DNA of 64,000 bases from Edaphobacter modestus (lineage in GTDB: Bacteria; Acidobacteriota; Terriglobia; Terriglobales; Acidobacteriaceae), in contig NZ_SHKW01000001.1 in the NCBI RefSeq assembly GCF_004217555.1, positions 5,518,001-5,582,000 of the forward strand. Reading direction: 5' to 3'. This document shows, one piece after another, positions 28,473 to 37,486 of this stretch (position 1 is the stretch's first letter; every line of letters begins with the position of its first letter). The position numbers and the translations under genes are program-made. A model generated the notes under the pieces. The model searched no databases. It saw only the letters and a list, made by a program, of their open reading frames with translations, and was not told where the DNA came from.

Positions 28473-29398
28473 ATGAGTGATCTCCTTCTAGTCGCGCCTG
28501 AGTCTGCCGAGAGTGCCGCGGGGAGTCGCGAACTGACGGAAGCCCAGGTCCTGCTGAAGCAGATGGTGCTCGACTCCGTCACGTCACCGAATACACGACG
28601 GAGCTATGGCCTGACACTGGATGAACTGTTTGCTTTCTCTGCTGGTCGGCCACTGACCCGTGCATTGCTGCAGGAGTGGAAAGCCTCGATGGATGCGCTG
28701 GCACCTTCGACTATCAATGTAAAGCTTTCAGCCGTCCGGAGACTTGTCGGAGAGGCCCGGCGCAACGGCTTGATCTCAGCAGAGGATGCCGCTAACTTGT
28801 CAGACATTCCGAATGTGCGGCAGCGTGGCAACCGACTGGGAAACTGGCTTACCCGAGAGCAGGCGAAAGAACTGCTGCAGGTGCCGGATCGTTCGACGCT
28901 GAAAGGGAAGCGGGACTACGCAATCCTGGCCTTACTGATTGGATGTGCTCTTCGGCGGCGTGAGTTAGCAGCGCTCGAGATGTCGGACCTTCAGGAACGT
29001 GAGGGACGCTAGGTGATTGCGGATCTCTGTTGCAAGGGCAACCGGATCCGCACCGTTGCCGTTCCGCTGTGGGTCAAGCACGCGATCAGTGCTTGGCTAG
29101 ACTCAGCTGAACTGCTGGAAGGCAAACTCTTCCGATCAGTGACGTAGGGCGGTAAAGTCGCCCGCAGTAGCCTGAGTGATTGGGCGGTCTGGTCGGTTGT
29201 ACAACAGTCAGCGGAGCAAATCGGCATCGAACGATTCGGCGCGCACGACCTTCGCCGCACCTGTGCGAAACTCTGCCGCAAGTCAGGCGGCAACAGATTA
29301 AGTCCTTGCTTGGCCATTCTTCGATCCAGACGACAGAACGTTACCTCGGCTCGGAGCAGGAGATCGCAATAGCGGTGAATGACAACATCGGTTTGTAA
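28473..29398 (+). pseudogene. Tyrosine recombinase/integrase, two nonsense codons and a deletion
   Basis: Phage-integrase fold. SAM-like core-binding domain (LKQMVLDSVTSPNTRRSYG ... PSTINVKLSAVRRLV) at residues 25-95; first catalytic Arg in GCALRRRELAALE. TAG at 29010-29012 replaces the expected residue in EGR-VIADLCCKGN; a second TAG near 29146 interrupts FRSVT-GGKVARSS; a small deletion near 29290 shifts the frame between SGG and QIKSLLGHSS. HDLRR, LGHSS and the Tyr in TERYLG are still visible. Dead as it stands. It faces the TniB-like gene tail to tail, with 2 bp between the stops. Confidence 0.85.
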
Positions 29399-29400
29399 AC

Positions 29401-30369
29401 TCAGACTTGACCGATGACGAGACTCTCCCGCGCTGCGAGAACGACGTCACTGGTGATCTGGTGAAGACCGTTGACGGCGAGAACCCGCTCGATCTGCGCC
29501 AACAACCGATTTAACAAGCGGAAATTTCTGGCCGTCATCCGGATGATCGCGGCTGTTACCTCGGGTAGCAAAGGGTCTTGAGGGAGATGAACTCCGCTCG
29601 GTGTCCAGTGCCGTTCAAGTAACACCTGCATCTCCGGCGTGTTCAGCGGTCGGAACTCATGCACGAAACCGATCCTTGAGTAGAACTGAGGAAAGCGTGC
29701 CATCCGCTTCTCGATTCCCGGCATGCCGATGAGGACTAAGCCGGCACCGCCCTCGTCGAAGATGGCGCGAATCTGCTCTAAGCTGGTCATCCTAAGCCGG
29801 TCTGCCTCGTCGATCAGCACAAGCGTGGTCGGATCGGCCATTGCCTTCTCTCGCGCTGCGAAGCCGGTAAAAGCTTCGAGATACATCGGCTTCAGCGAAG
29901 AGACTTCAGTTCGCTTTTGTAGTGGTTTGTCGAGATTGGCTTTCCGGTGCGCTTCGTCCCGTGCTCGTAGAACTACAAGCGCGGCCTGCGACTCTCGACG
30001 GAGCGGACGTCTAGCAAAGCCGGCGAGCATCTCGCGTTGCCGTCGGATGTCGTGATCGATCCTGGAAGGAGAGTTAATGACTGAAGGTGTGTAAAGAATG
30101 GTGTCGAGTAGAGGTTCGATGGATAATTCTGCGGTCCAGGGATCGACCTTGCCGATGATCTCATTCCGGCTGTACCGGATCGCAGAGAGCGTCTTGCCCA
30201 CGCCCGGCGGTCCAAAGCAAAGCCCAATGTATCGGTACTGACGGCAGGCGTCGCAGAATTCGACGAACCGCTTGTATTCCAGCGTCTCAACGAAGCTCTC
30301 ATCACTACTCGTTGCGGTAGCGTTTGATCTTTGAGGCTGAGAGCTTTTCTGAAGCGGGGCTGCTTGCAT
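29401..30369 (-). CDS. TniB/TnsC-like AAA+ ATPase
   Basis: 322 aa, ATP-dependent DNA-transposition regulator type. Walker A GPPGVGKT at residues 53-60, Walker B TLVLIDEADR about 165 residues later, sensor-type segment LVLIGMPGIEKR, and a C-terminal lid (RNFRLLNRLLAQIERVL). Start ATG 30369 has GGAGG 7 bases upstream; a longer frame to 30492 only runs into neighbouring IS3 sequence. Normally such an ATPase partners a DDE transposase encoded just upstream; here that position is taken by a 5'-truncated IS3 gene, leaving the ATPase orphaned although intact. Confidence 0.8.
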   Translation of the reverse strand: MQAAPLQKSSQPQRSNATATSSDESFVETLEYKRFVEFCDACRQYRYIGLCFGPPGVGKTLSAIRYSRNEIIGKVDPWTAELSIEPLLDTILYTPSVINSPSRIDHDIRRQREMLAGFARRPLRRESQAALVVLRARDEAHRKANLDKPLQKRTEVSSLKPMYLEAFTGFAAREKAMADPTTLVLIDEADRLRMTSLEQIRAIFDEGGAGLVLIGMPGIEKRMARFPQFYSRIGFVHEFRPLNTPEMQVLLERHWTPSGVHLPQDPLLPEVTAAIIRMTARNFRLLNRLLAQIERVLAVNGLHQITSDVVLAARESLVIGQV

Positions 30370-30463
30370 TGGCTTCCTCCGGGTGCGACCGCGCTTCAGA
30401 CTGATTAAGGTGCCGACAGCTTTCTGGCGATCCTTGAGAAGGGTTCGCAATTCGTGACGTCGT

Positions 30464-31054
30464 TTGGCGCGTGCCAGGCCGACACACCCCAACCATGTGT
30501 GGAGTTATGACTTCGTGAGTGCGCGAACGCACGACGGCCGCAGCGTGCGCATCCTGAACCTGATCGACGAATCCACGCGGGAGTGCCTGCTAATCCGTGC
30601 GGAGCGACGCTGGAGTTCGGCCAAAGTCATCGAAGCACTGGCTAGTGTAATGGTCTTGAAAGGAGTTCCGGAACATGTACGTTCAGACAATGGTCCTGAG
30701 TTCGTCGCGAAGGATCTGCGCAACTGGCTTGCGGGCTCAGGAGCGAGGACGTTGTATATCGAACCCGGCTCTCCATGGGAGAACGGATACTGCGAATCGT
30801 TCAACTCCAAACTCAGAGACGAGTTCCTCAACGGAGAGATCTTCTACTCCATCAAAGAACTGAGTGTGCTAGCTGAGCGCTGGCGCGTTCACTACAACAC
30901 CGTCAGACCGCACTCCTCGCTGGGATATAAACCACCAGCTCCGGAGACGTGGATGACCTCAACAGGCAAGGGGCATGGAGAAGTGGAAACCGCTTCGCGC
31001 TTCCCACTTCTCCACACCCCCGGACGGCGGCTATCTGAACTCAGAGATAAATGA
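30464..31054 (+). pseudogene. IS3-family OrfB transposase, 5'-truncated
   Basis: Only the rve/DDE integrase core remains: first Asp in NHVWSYDFVS, second in VRSDNGPEFVA, Glu in PWENGYCESFNSKL, then RPHSSLGYKPPAPETW. The N-terminal helix-turn-helix region and OrfA are missing. The break lies at about 30450, opposite the 5' flank of the TniB-like gene, so this element appears to have replaced or been cut into that locus. Distinct in sequence from the complete IS3 next to it. Confidence 0.83.
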
Positions 31055-31129
31055 TGGGCCCCGGTAATTCTGAGCCAAAGCAGATGTTAGTTTCCGCTAA
31101 ATTTAGCCTGAGAAGGCGGAGGGATTTGG

Positions 31130-31396
31130 ATGCGGAAGAAGCGATTCAGTGTGGAGCAGATGATCGGAGTATTGAAGCAGGCGGAGGTTGGAGTGCCTGT
31201 AGCGGAGGTGATCCGGAAGGCAGGGATCAGCGAGCAGACGTTCTACCGCTGGAAGGCGAAGTATGCCGGTCTGGAAGTGGACCAGGTCCGTCAAATGGCT
31301 CAGCTGCAGGAAGAGAACCTGCGGCTGAAGCAGCTGGTGGCGGAACTGACGCTGGATAAGACGATGCTGCAGGATGTTCTCTCAAAAAAATGGTGA
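31130..31396 (+). CDS. IS3 OrfA (helix-turn-helix protein)
   Basis: 88 aa. HTH_Tnp_1 domain (FSVEQMIGVLKQAEVGVPVA ... GISEQTFYRWKAKYAG) then a leucine-zipper-like coiled coil (LQEENLRLKQLVAELTLDK). It ends just past the A7 run at 31385-31391, where a -1 slip would join it to OrfB and produce the full OrfAB transposase. Confidence 0.9.
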   Translation: MRKKRFSVEQMIGVLKQAEVGVPVAEVIRKAGISEQTFYRWKAKYAGLEVDQVRQMAQLQEENLRLKQLVAELTLDKTMLQDVLSKKW

Positions 31397-32241
31397 AGCC
31401 TTCGCGGCGTGGACCGATGGTGGAGCGTCTGGTGGAAAGCTATCTGGTGAGCGAGCGGCATGCCTGCCGTGTTCTGTGGGTTCCAAGAGCGACCTACCGC
31501 TATCGAAGCTGCCTCGATCCACGAACTGAGCTGCGGATGCGTATCCGCGAGATCGCTCAGGCAAGAGTGCGCTATGGATACCGTAAGATCCGCGTACTGT
31601 TGAACCGCGAAGGCTGGGAAGTGGGTAAGTATGTGGTGTATCGGTTGTACGTGGAAGAAGGCCTGACTCTGAAGCGGATGAAGCCAGCCGGCAAGCGCAA
31701 AGCAGCGCGACATCGCGAAGAACGGTTGAAGGCAACCGGCCCGGATCAGGCCTGGAGTATGGACTTCGTAGCCGACCAGCTGCAGGATGGCACAAAGTTC
31801 CGCTCGTTGACCATCGTCGATGTCTATACCAGAGAGGCGGTGGCAATCGAAGCTGGACAAAGCTTGAAAGGAGACGATGTGGTACGAGTGTTGAATCGAG
31901 TGAAGCTCGAACGCGCCGTTCCAAAGGTGCTGTTCTGTGACAACGGCAGTGAGTTCACCAGCCAGGCGATGGACCTATGGGCCTATCGGAATGGTGTGAA
32001 GATTGACTTCTCCCGACCGGGCAAACCGACTGACAACGCGTTCGTGGAGAGCTTCAATGGGACCTTCCGCTCAGAGTGCCTCGACACCCACTGGTTCCTG
32101 GATCTGAAAGAGGCAAGGAAGCTCATCGAAGCCTGGAGGCGGGAATATAATGAGAGCCGTCCTCACGCATCTCTCGATGACAGGACACCAAGCGAGTTCG
32201 CCAGCCAGATCGCGGCTAGCCGCGATCTGGCTGCAACCTAA
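31390..32241 (+). CDS. IS3 OrfB (DDE integrase-type transposase)
   Basis: 283 aa with the HTH_21 region (IREIAQARVRYGYRKIRVLL), first Asp in AWSMDFVADQ, second in LFCDNGSEFTS, Glu in NAFVESFNGTFR, and terminal YNESRPHASLDDRTPSEF. The frame overlaps OrfA by 7 bases at the AAAAAAAT slippery sequence; probably translated mainly as OrfAB. All catalytic parts are intact, so this element may still move. Confidence 0.9.
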   Translation: MVKPSRRGPMVERLVESYLVSERHACRVLWVPRATYRYRSCLDPRTELRMRIREIAQARVRYGYRKIRVLLNREGWEVGKYVVYRLYVEEGLTLKRMKPAGKRKAARHREERLKATGPDQAWSMDFVADQLQDGTKFRSLTIVDVYTREAVAIEAGQSLKGDDVVRVLNRVKLERAVPKVLFCDNGSEFTSQAMDLWAYRNGVKIDFSRPGKPTDNAFVESFNGTFRSECLDTHWFLDLKEARKLIEAWRREYNESRPHASLDDRTPSEFASQIAASRDLAAT

Positions 32242-32349
32242 ACCGGCCGGGACTAACACTGCTCTTGGTACAGGAAAACTAGGCCCTTCAATAAACGCGC
32301 TACACTAACTCCTCACTGGTACAAAACATCGGGCAGGCCAGACCCACTG

Positions 32350-32914
32350 ATGGCGCAGTGGTGCTCATTTTGGAAGACCGATCTCAAGAACGCTGAGACG
32401 GCCCTCCGGCAGTCACTCGTCTCCCACATCATCACAGCTAAGCATGCGGCTCCCTATATGATTCGCAACCGCAGCGGGCTTATAGTGGAGGTCACGGAGA
32501 ACAACGTTCTTAGCGCTGGAGGCAATCCTGTAACTCAGGTGGTAAAGCTCGCCCTCAAAGGATTAGCTCTGAACATGGCGGCGGAATTACGCCCGTACGG
32601 TGTTTCAGCCGTTGCGATAACGCCCGGTTTTCTGCGAAACGATGCTGGAGCGGTTCGGCGTTACCGAGGAGACGTGGCGTGAGGGCGCAAAGAAAGACAA
32701 GAACTTTATGGAATCAGAATCCCCACTATTTGTCGGACGAGCCGTTGCCGCGTTCGCAGGAGATCCTGCGATATTAGAGCGATCTGGACAGCTTTTGAGC
32801 TCCTGGGAGCTAGGCCGCGAGTATCGATTCACAGACGCCGACGGACGTCGGCCGGACTGGGGTGCAATCAAGATCGATTTCTCGAGCATCCGGCGGAGTT
32901 GCTGCAGCTTCTGA
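32350..32914 (+). pseudogene. SDR-family oxidoreductase, 5'-truncated and frameshifted
   Basis: C-terminal half of a short-chain dehydrogenase: PFWK-like start, then SHIITAKHAAPYMI, LALNMAAELRPYGVSAVAITPG, and after a one-base frame change near 32645 MLERFGVTEETWREGAKK to TDADGRRPDWGAIKID. The cofactor-binding N-terminus is missing, apparently removed by the IS3 whose right end is at 32272. The usual Tyr-x-x-x-Lys region is also disturbed. Confidence 0.75.
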
Positions 32915-33146
32915 GAACCGGTTCGGAGATCCAGCTTCGATGGCTAAGCGAACTGACGAGGAAGACGAAGCACTTCTTAGGCCAGTTACCACACTAGGAG
33001 CGCCGTCTACGTACGCGGCCCCAAGCAGTTCGCGGTCGAACGGAATAGTGTCTACCCATTGTTCCGAACGGATCGTCGGCCATTCGGAAGCAATCCGTCA
33101 CTTCCGAGTCGACGTAATTAGGCCGGATTCGGTATGATCGCGCGGG

Positions 33147-33539
33147 CTATGGATGGGAAGTCGAGCTGCCTGTCGGTACGATCCCAGCGTTTTCGACCAT
33201 TAGAATCACGGCTCGGCACTCCGCACGCGTGCGATGCATCACGCCCTTTGGAACGACAAATCCTTGTCGGGGCGAAAGCTCGACCGTGCGTGTTTCAAGG
33301 TCAATCAACAATAGACCGTCTACAACATAAAAGAACTCCTCGTCTTGATCGTGCTTATGCCAGTGATACTCTCCCTGTACGACTCCGAGTCGGACCACCG
33401 AGTCATTTACCTTGCAGAGAGTCTGGTTGTACCACGTAAACTCGCACGCGTCCGCTAGAGCCTTTTCGTCGATTACCTCCAAGGACTTGTGCAGAACGTT
33501 TAGGCGCGTCTCGTAAGGGAAGGAGGGAGTTGCTGCCAT
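33147..33539 (-). CDS. Cupin-domain protein
   Basis: 130 aa single-domain cupin. Motif 1 GEYHWHKHDQDEEFFYVVDG carries the metal-ligand His-x-His and Glu; motif 2 PRQGFVVPKGVMHRT gives the last His. Start ATG 33539 has AGGAG 8 bases upstream. Such proteins bind Fe, Mn or Zn and act as small dioxygenases, isomerases or ligand sensors; no specific substrate can be named. Confidence 0.85.
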   Translation of the reverse strand: MAATPSFPYETRLNVLHKSLEVIDEKALADACEFTWYNQTLCKVNDSVVRLGVVQGEYHWHKHDQDEEFFYVVDGLLLIDLETRTVELSPRQGFVVPKGVMHRTRAECRAVILMVENAGIVPTGSSTSHP

Positions 33540-33579
33540 GGCGAGTTCTCCTTTCACTCTGGTCCGGGGCGACACCACA

Positions 33580-34261
33580 GTCTAGAACAAAGTCGTCTAA
33601 ATCGCGGAATCGTCGGCAAAACAAAGAGTAATTCGGTTCTCTCCGGTTTGCCCGTCACTCAGGAATGGAGTTCTACACAGGCGTCTGCGCGACATGCCGA
33701 CCCAACGGACTATGGGCTTGCGTTCCATTGTCAGCGAGTGACCAGTCGATAATGCGCTCATTGAGGAAGCGAAACGAGTCCATTGGCCGTAATGCTTGAG
33801 AGATTGGTTGCGGATGGATTTGAATCAGCGCCCTTTAAACTATGGGATTGCTCATCTTCGGAGGATTCAGGTTTGTTGTCCTTGTGTGATCTGGAGCCTG
33901 ATATACCAAATCGGAGGATAATGGTTCACGGGCGACCTCGGCGCGGGAAGGTTGTTCAAGAGGCGCAGAAGAGGATGAAGGAGGCGTGGTCTGGTGTGGA
34001 GCTGCCTCTATCTGCGGCTGGGCTGAATTTCCCTGTGCTACCTTTTGACTTTCCGGCAACGCTTCTTCTGTAATAGCCTTGCTCTGCTCATTCCCAACAA
34101 AGCTATTCAACGGCGACATGAATCTCTACCCTCCAGCCATTTTTCTCTCCAGCAACAAACGAACGTAAGAGAGAGACCTCAGACATAGTCTGGAAGACCG
34201 ACCGAAGAAAGGCATAAAGAGGATGTGATGATTTTGGAATCGTGACCTTACTAGCCTTCTC
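33580..34261. other. Gene-free region with low-complexity frames
   Basis: Open frames on both strands at 33783-34119 look compositional (Pro/Ser/Gln-rich on the minus strand) and match nothing known to me. One copy of the dispersed ATGAGCGCAT motif lies at about 33751-33764 on the minus strand. Confidence 0.35.
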
Positions 34262-34447
34262 TTGTCGGAGCGAAGAGAAATTCTTCAGTCCATCATCAAG
34301 CCCAACGAACACGTTGACCTGTCAGTAGTGGCGAACAAGACGGTAGCCGAAATGCTGGCTTTCACTCGCCAACAAGGACTAGAAGGTGTGATTGCCAAAC
34401 GCGCCGACGGTGTTTATTCATACAGCCCCGCTGCACTCTGTTTTTGA
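34262..34447 (+). pseudogene. Fragment of an ATP-dependent DNA ligase (LigD-type)
   Basis: The frame LSERREILQSIIKPNEHVDLS then NKTVAEMLAFTRQQGLEGVIAKRADGVYSYS matches the adenylation domain of bacterial ATP-dependent ligases between motifs IIIa and IV (GLEGVIAKRADSVY). The nucleotide-binding Lys motif, the rest of the domain and the OB fold are absent. A remnant of about 60 residues. Confidence 0.65.
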
Positions 34448-34597
34448 ATCCTTGAAAAAACTGTAACTCTTAGTCGGGTGCCACTTACGGGCTCAATACG
34501 GCGACTCAAATTCTGCGTATTTTCATCCGCCTGTGATTCCATTTCATCTTTTGCGCGTAGATCATCATGCCCATCCGCAACTTCAGGAGGACATGAC

Positions 34598-35512
34598 ATG
34601 TCACAGTTCCGCGATTGGGTTTTTTCCGTATGCCTCGTCTCCGCTGCACTGCTCCCTGCCGCAGCAAGCACGGTGAAGGTCAATAATTGGAAACCAGCCT
34701 TCATCGGTATCGAAGAGACTACCGCCACGATCGACGGCCAGGACGCCAGCGTAGCTTATGCAATGCGGATCGATCTGCAAGCTCCCGGCATCCGCTTTTA
34801 CTCCACGCCACACCAAGGGAGCAAGCAGACAATCGCGTCCACCGATAGCCAGTTTCTGGTCAAATACGGGCTGCAAGCAGTCATTAACGCCAACTTCTTC
34901 GCGCCTTGCTGCAACGCTGCCCCCGAGGAGAAGACATTCAATGGTGTGGCGGTTTCCGACGCCAATGTTGTAGGCGTGCCGGTGAGTGCGGTCGGACAGA
35001 ACGCCGCGCTGCTGATTACCCGCAAGAACGAAGCCTCCATCGTCACCACGACGGAGCAAACGGACCTGACCAATGTCTTTACGGCGGTCACTGGATCGGG
35101 CATCGTTGTCAGCGAAGGAGAGAACGTGGGCAACAGCACAGGCGGGCTGCAGGGTGATGGTGCTGATCCGAATCCGCGCTCTTTGTTGGGTCTATCGAAG
35201 GATGGGCGCTATCTCTATGTAGTTGCCATCGACGGGCGGCAGCCGGGTTACAGCGTCGGCACGACGAGCGTCGAGAGTGCCGACATCATGCTGAAGCTGG
35301 GTGCCTACACAGCGCTAAACCTTGACGGTGGCGGTTCCACTTCGCTGGTAAAGGATAACAGTCAGGGTGGAGCGCAGGTCGTCAACCATCCGAGCGGTGG
35401 CGTGGAGCGTTTCGATGCGAACCAACTCGGCATTCGCGCGGTGCCTCTGCCAAAATCTCTTTCGATCCCGGCGATTCTTGAAGATTTCTACAACGCATTC
35501 CAGAACTACTAA
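34598..35512 (+). CDS. Secreted phosphodiester glycosidase family protein (NAGPA-like)
   Basis: 304 aa with a signal peptide (VFSVCLVSAALLPAAAS) and AGGAGG 8 bases before ATG 34598. The NAGPA domain shows VINANFF (~86), a conserved TGSGIVV, NPRSLLGLSKDGRYLYVVAIDG in pieces (~187-208) and the signature ALNLDGGGSTSLV (~247). The domain, known from the human mannose-6-phosphate uncovering enzyme, removes sugars linked through phosphodiesters, probably in cell-wall or exopolysaccharide material. Stands alone. Confidence 0.87.
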   Translation: MSQFRDWVFSVCLVSAALLPAAASTVKVNNWKPAFIGIEETTATIDGQDASVAYAMRIDLQAPGIRFYSTPHQGSKQTIASTDSQFLVKYGLQAVINANFFAPCCNAAPEEKTFNGVAVSDANVVGVPVSAVGQNAALLITRKNEASIVTTTEQTDLTNVFTAVTGSGIVVSEGENVGNSTGGLQGDGADPNPRSLLGLSKDGRYLYVVAIDGRQPGYSVGTTSVESADIMLKLGAYTALNLDGGGSTSLVKDNSQGGAQVVNHPSGGVERFDANQLGIRAVPLPKSLSIPAILEDFYNAFQNY

Positions 35513-36128
35513 CCGAGATGGGGGGCCGCGTGCAACAGGCGCTGCGGCCTTCTGTCGATGAAGCGATGGACGGGATCTTCGAACTCTAGAGGAAAGCTAC
35601 GGGCCCGTCGCGCGCAAGCAGCATTACGTTTCTTCAGATCTACGGGCGGGATAGACGAGCTGCCAAGTGCGCTTCCCTCCATCAGGAAGAGTGAGCCAAA
35701 ATCGTTCCGCCGCTTGAGCTGGGCGTAGCGGGATCGGAATCTCGGTAATATCTGCGCCCCCTGGCAAATGGGCCTGAAAGCAATAAGCCAAATAATCTTC
35801 GATGATACAGCCTTACGCGGTCCAACATTTGAGTAATGAACTCAACAACGGACACGCCGTCGATTAGCGGCTGGTGCGCTATAAATTGCTGACGGTCCCG
35901 CTGTTTCATAGCGGATGCGAGGTAACGTCCAGCCCATTGTGGTCCAGGTTGTTACGGGCATTTTATGAGGCGTTCCGACCAACTCTTCGACAGGATCAAG
36001 CGCTTACTCCTCTGATGGCCGCTCGTCCGCGGCCAGAGAGATCCAGGAAACGCGCCACGACAATTGCCGGAGGACCGCTCTTCGCCACGGGCGCGCCTAG
36101 ATGGACATTTAGTAGTTTGACGTGTGCT
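35513..36128. other. Gene-free region with probable gene debris
   Basis: No intact gene. A 75-residue minus-strand frame (35682-35909, KQRDRQQFIAHQPLIDGVSV) has a protein-like look but no start signal and no family match; left uncalled. Confidence 0.35.
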
Positions 36129-36911
36129 CTAATCGATCTTTTCGTAAATTGTGGTGGCGGTTTCGTTTACGCCAACCGCGCTGCCGACCTCTTCCAGCGT
36201 CTTGCCATCCGCTGAGACGGTCTCGGTCGCTTTGTAGATCGGCTTGCCATTCATTTTTTGCACCATGGTGAAAGTGCGCGGTCCCGTTTTTGTAAGCGAC
36301 AGGGTCAGGCCCTCGGGAACAGTCGGGCCAGTTGCCGGATAGTCCTTCCCGTCGGTCTTGATTGTGACCGTGGCGTGGTAATCCGGTAAGCTCCAAACAA
36401 GCGCGCCGTCGCCGTTGTCTTTGAACTCATATCCCGAGAACGATTTGAGGTCGACCTTTGTGCTCTTCCAGTTCCCCATAAAGCCATTTGTTCCGCTCAT
36501 CCGCGTATATGTGAACGAATCATTAAATTTCTCGCCATTCGGCTTCGTTCCTTCGGAGGTCAATGTTATGGTCTTCCCATCGCCGGAGAGCGTGTAGGTG
36601 TTCTCGGAAAGCTTAGTCGAACCGTTCATCACTGTCTGCTTCCACGTCTGGTCATCGACTTTTTCCCATTGGGCGGTGTAACCCATCGGAGTGGTTGTGT
36701 CACTGCCGTCGGGTTTGAAGGAGTAGCTCTGTCCGCCACTGGTGACGCGGACCATGCCTTCTGATGCAGGGGTGAACTGAATGGTGTCGCCGGTAAGTTG
36801 GCTTTTTTCTGCGTTGAATTTCCAACTGCCGGCAAGGGGACTTTGCGCCGCGGTAGCGGTTGCTAAGGAGATGATTGCTGCCAGGGTCCATTTAGAAAGA
36901 GAAATTTTCAT
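36129..36911 (-). CDS. Secreted beta-rich protein of unknown function
   Basis: 260 aa. ATG 36911 with GGAG 8 bases upstream. Signal peptide KWTLAAIISLATATAAQ; mature part begins SPLAGSWKFNAEKSQLTGDT, the opening of a lipocalin-like exported family frequent in Acidobacteria, followed by two similar beta blocks (SFKPDGSDTTT... and GYEFKDNGDGALVW). Enzymatic function unknown. Confidence 0.75.
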   Translation of the reverse strand: MKISLSKWTLAAIISLATATAAQSPLAGSWKFNAEKSQLTGDTIQFTPASEGMVRVTSGGQSYSFKPDGSDTTTPMGYTAQWEKVDDQTWKQTVMNGSTKLSENTYTLSGDGKTITLTSEGTKPNGEKFNDSFTYTRMSGTNGFMGNWKSTKVDLKSFSGYEFKDNGDGALVWSLPDYHATVTIKTDGKDYPATGPTVPEGLTLSLTKTGPRTFTMVQKMNGKPIYKATETVSADGKTLEEVGSAVGVNETATTIYEKID

Positions 36912-37486
36912 GATCACACGCTCCAGAATTCCCCTCTGCGGGTGAATGGGGTGGTCATCTGCGGGATTGCGAGATCAGCAAAGGAAAGCGAGAGAGATAT
37001 TGCCGACGACGGCGGCAAATACCTCGCAGGTCGGGAAATCTTCTCCGCAAGCTGCAGAAGCGCACCTATGATCGCTCTGAGCATCGTCTGCTGGCAATGA
37101 AAATGTTATTGTGTCGCCCATTGACCGGGCTGCCTCTGTCTAACCGAAGCGATGGCAGCAGGACTCACATGTTGATCCTTGTTGAAGACGCGATGGGAAG
37201 TAGATCGCCTTGCCACCGAATCTCCATGGGCCTATGGGAGAAGTCGTATACTTCGACATATCGGCAGGCAGCCCCTTTGAAAGTTCAGTTTGTTCCAGGA
37301 TGAGCTGCTTTCTGTCATAGCTGTCGCTGAATAATTCGCCGGTGTGTCCATGAGCGGACGTGAGTGACCGGAATTGGACGGCAGCGGCTCCCCACGGTGC
37401 CGGCTTGTATTGATAACAAGCTTCTTGAAGCCACTTAACAGTGGTATGACGATTGCATTTGCTCTCGTTTAGCGGGAGGTTGCGCG
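36912..37486. other. Intergenic region before the second ADOP permease
   Basis: About 575 bp, no credible gene. Presumably holds the promoters of the two divergent units; none could be assigned firmly. Confidence 0.4.

Larger units (their letters stand above)
31071..32272 (+). mobile_element. Complete IS3-family insertion sequence
   Basis: 1202 bp with imperfect ~25-bp terminal repeats (left TGAGCCAAAGCAGATGTTAG, right end complement TGTACCAAGAGCAGTGTTAG). Contains OrfA and OrfB overlapping in different frames. No clear 3-4 bp target duplication. The right end truncates an SDR gene. Confidence 0.85.

Noticed and set aside
28473..29398. Amber recoding in the tyrosine recombinase (two TAG codons)
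   Set aside because: A frameshifting deletion also occurs and other genes in the window use TAG as stop, so decay is simpler than recoding.
30370..30492. 41-residue N-terminal extension of the TniB-like ATPase
   Set aside because: The internal ATG 30369 has an excellent GGAGG site, and the extension overlaps truncated IS3 sequence on the other strand.
33783..34119. Overlapping ~95-residue frames on both strands
   Set aside because: Low-complexity composition on the minus strand, no ribosome site or motif on either.
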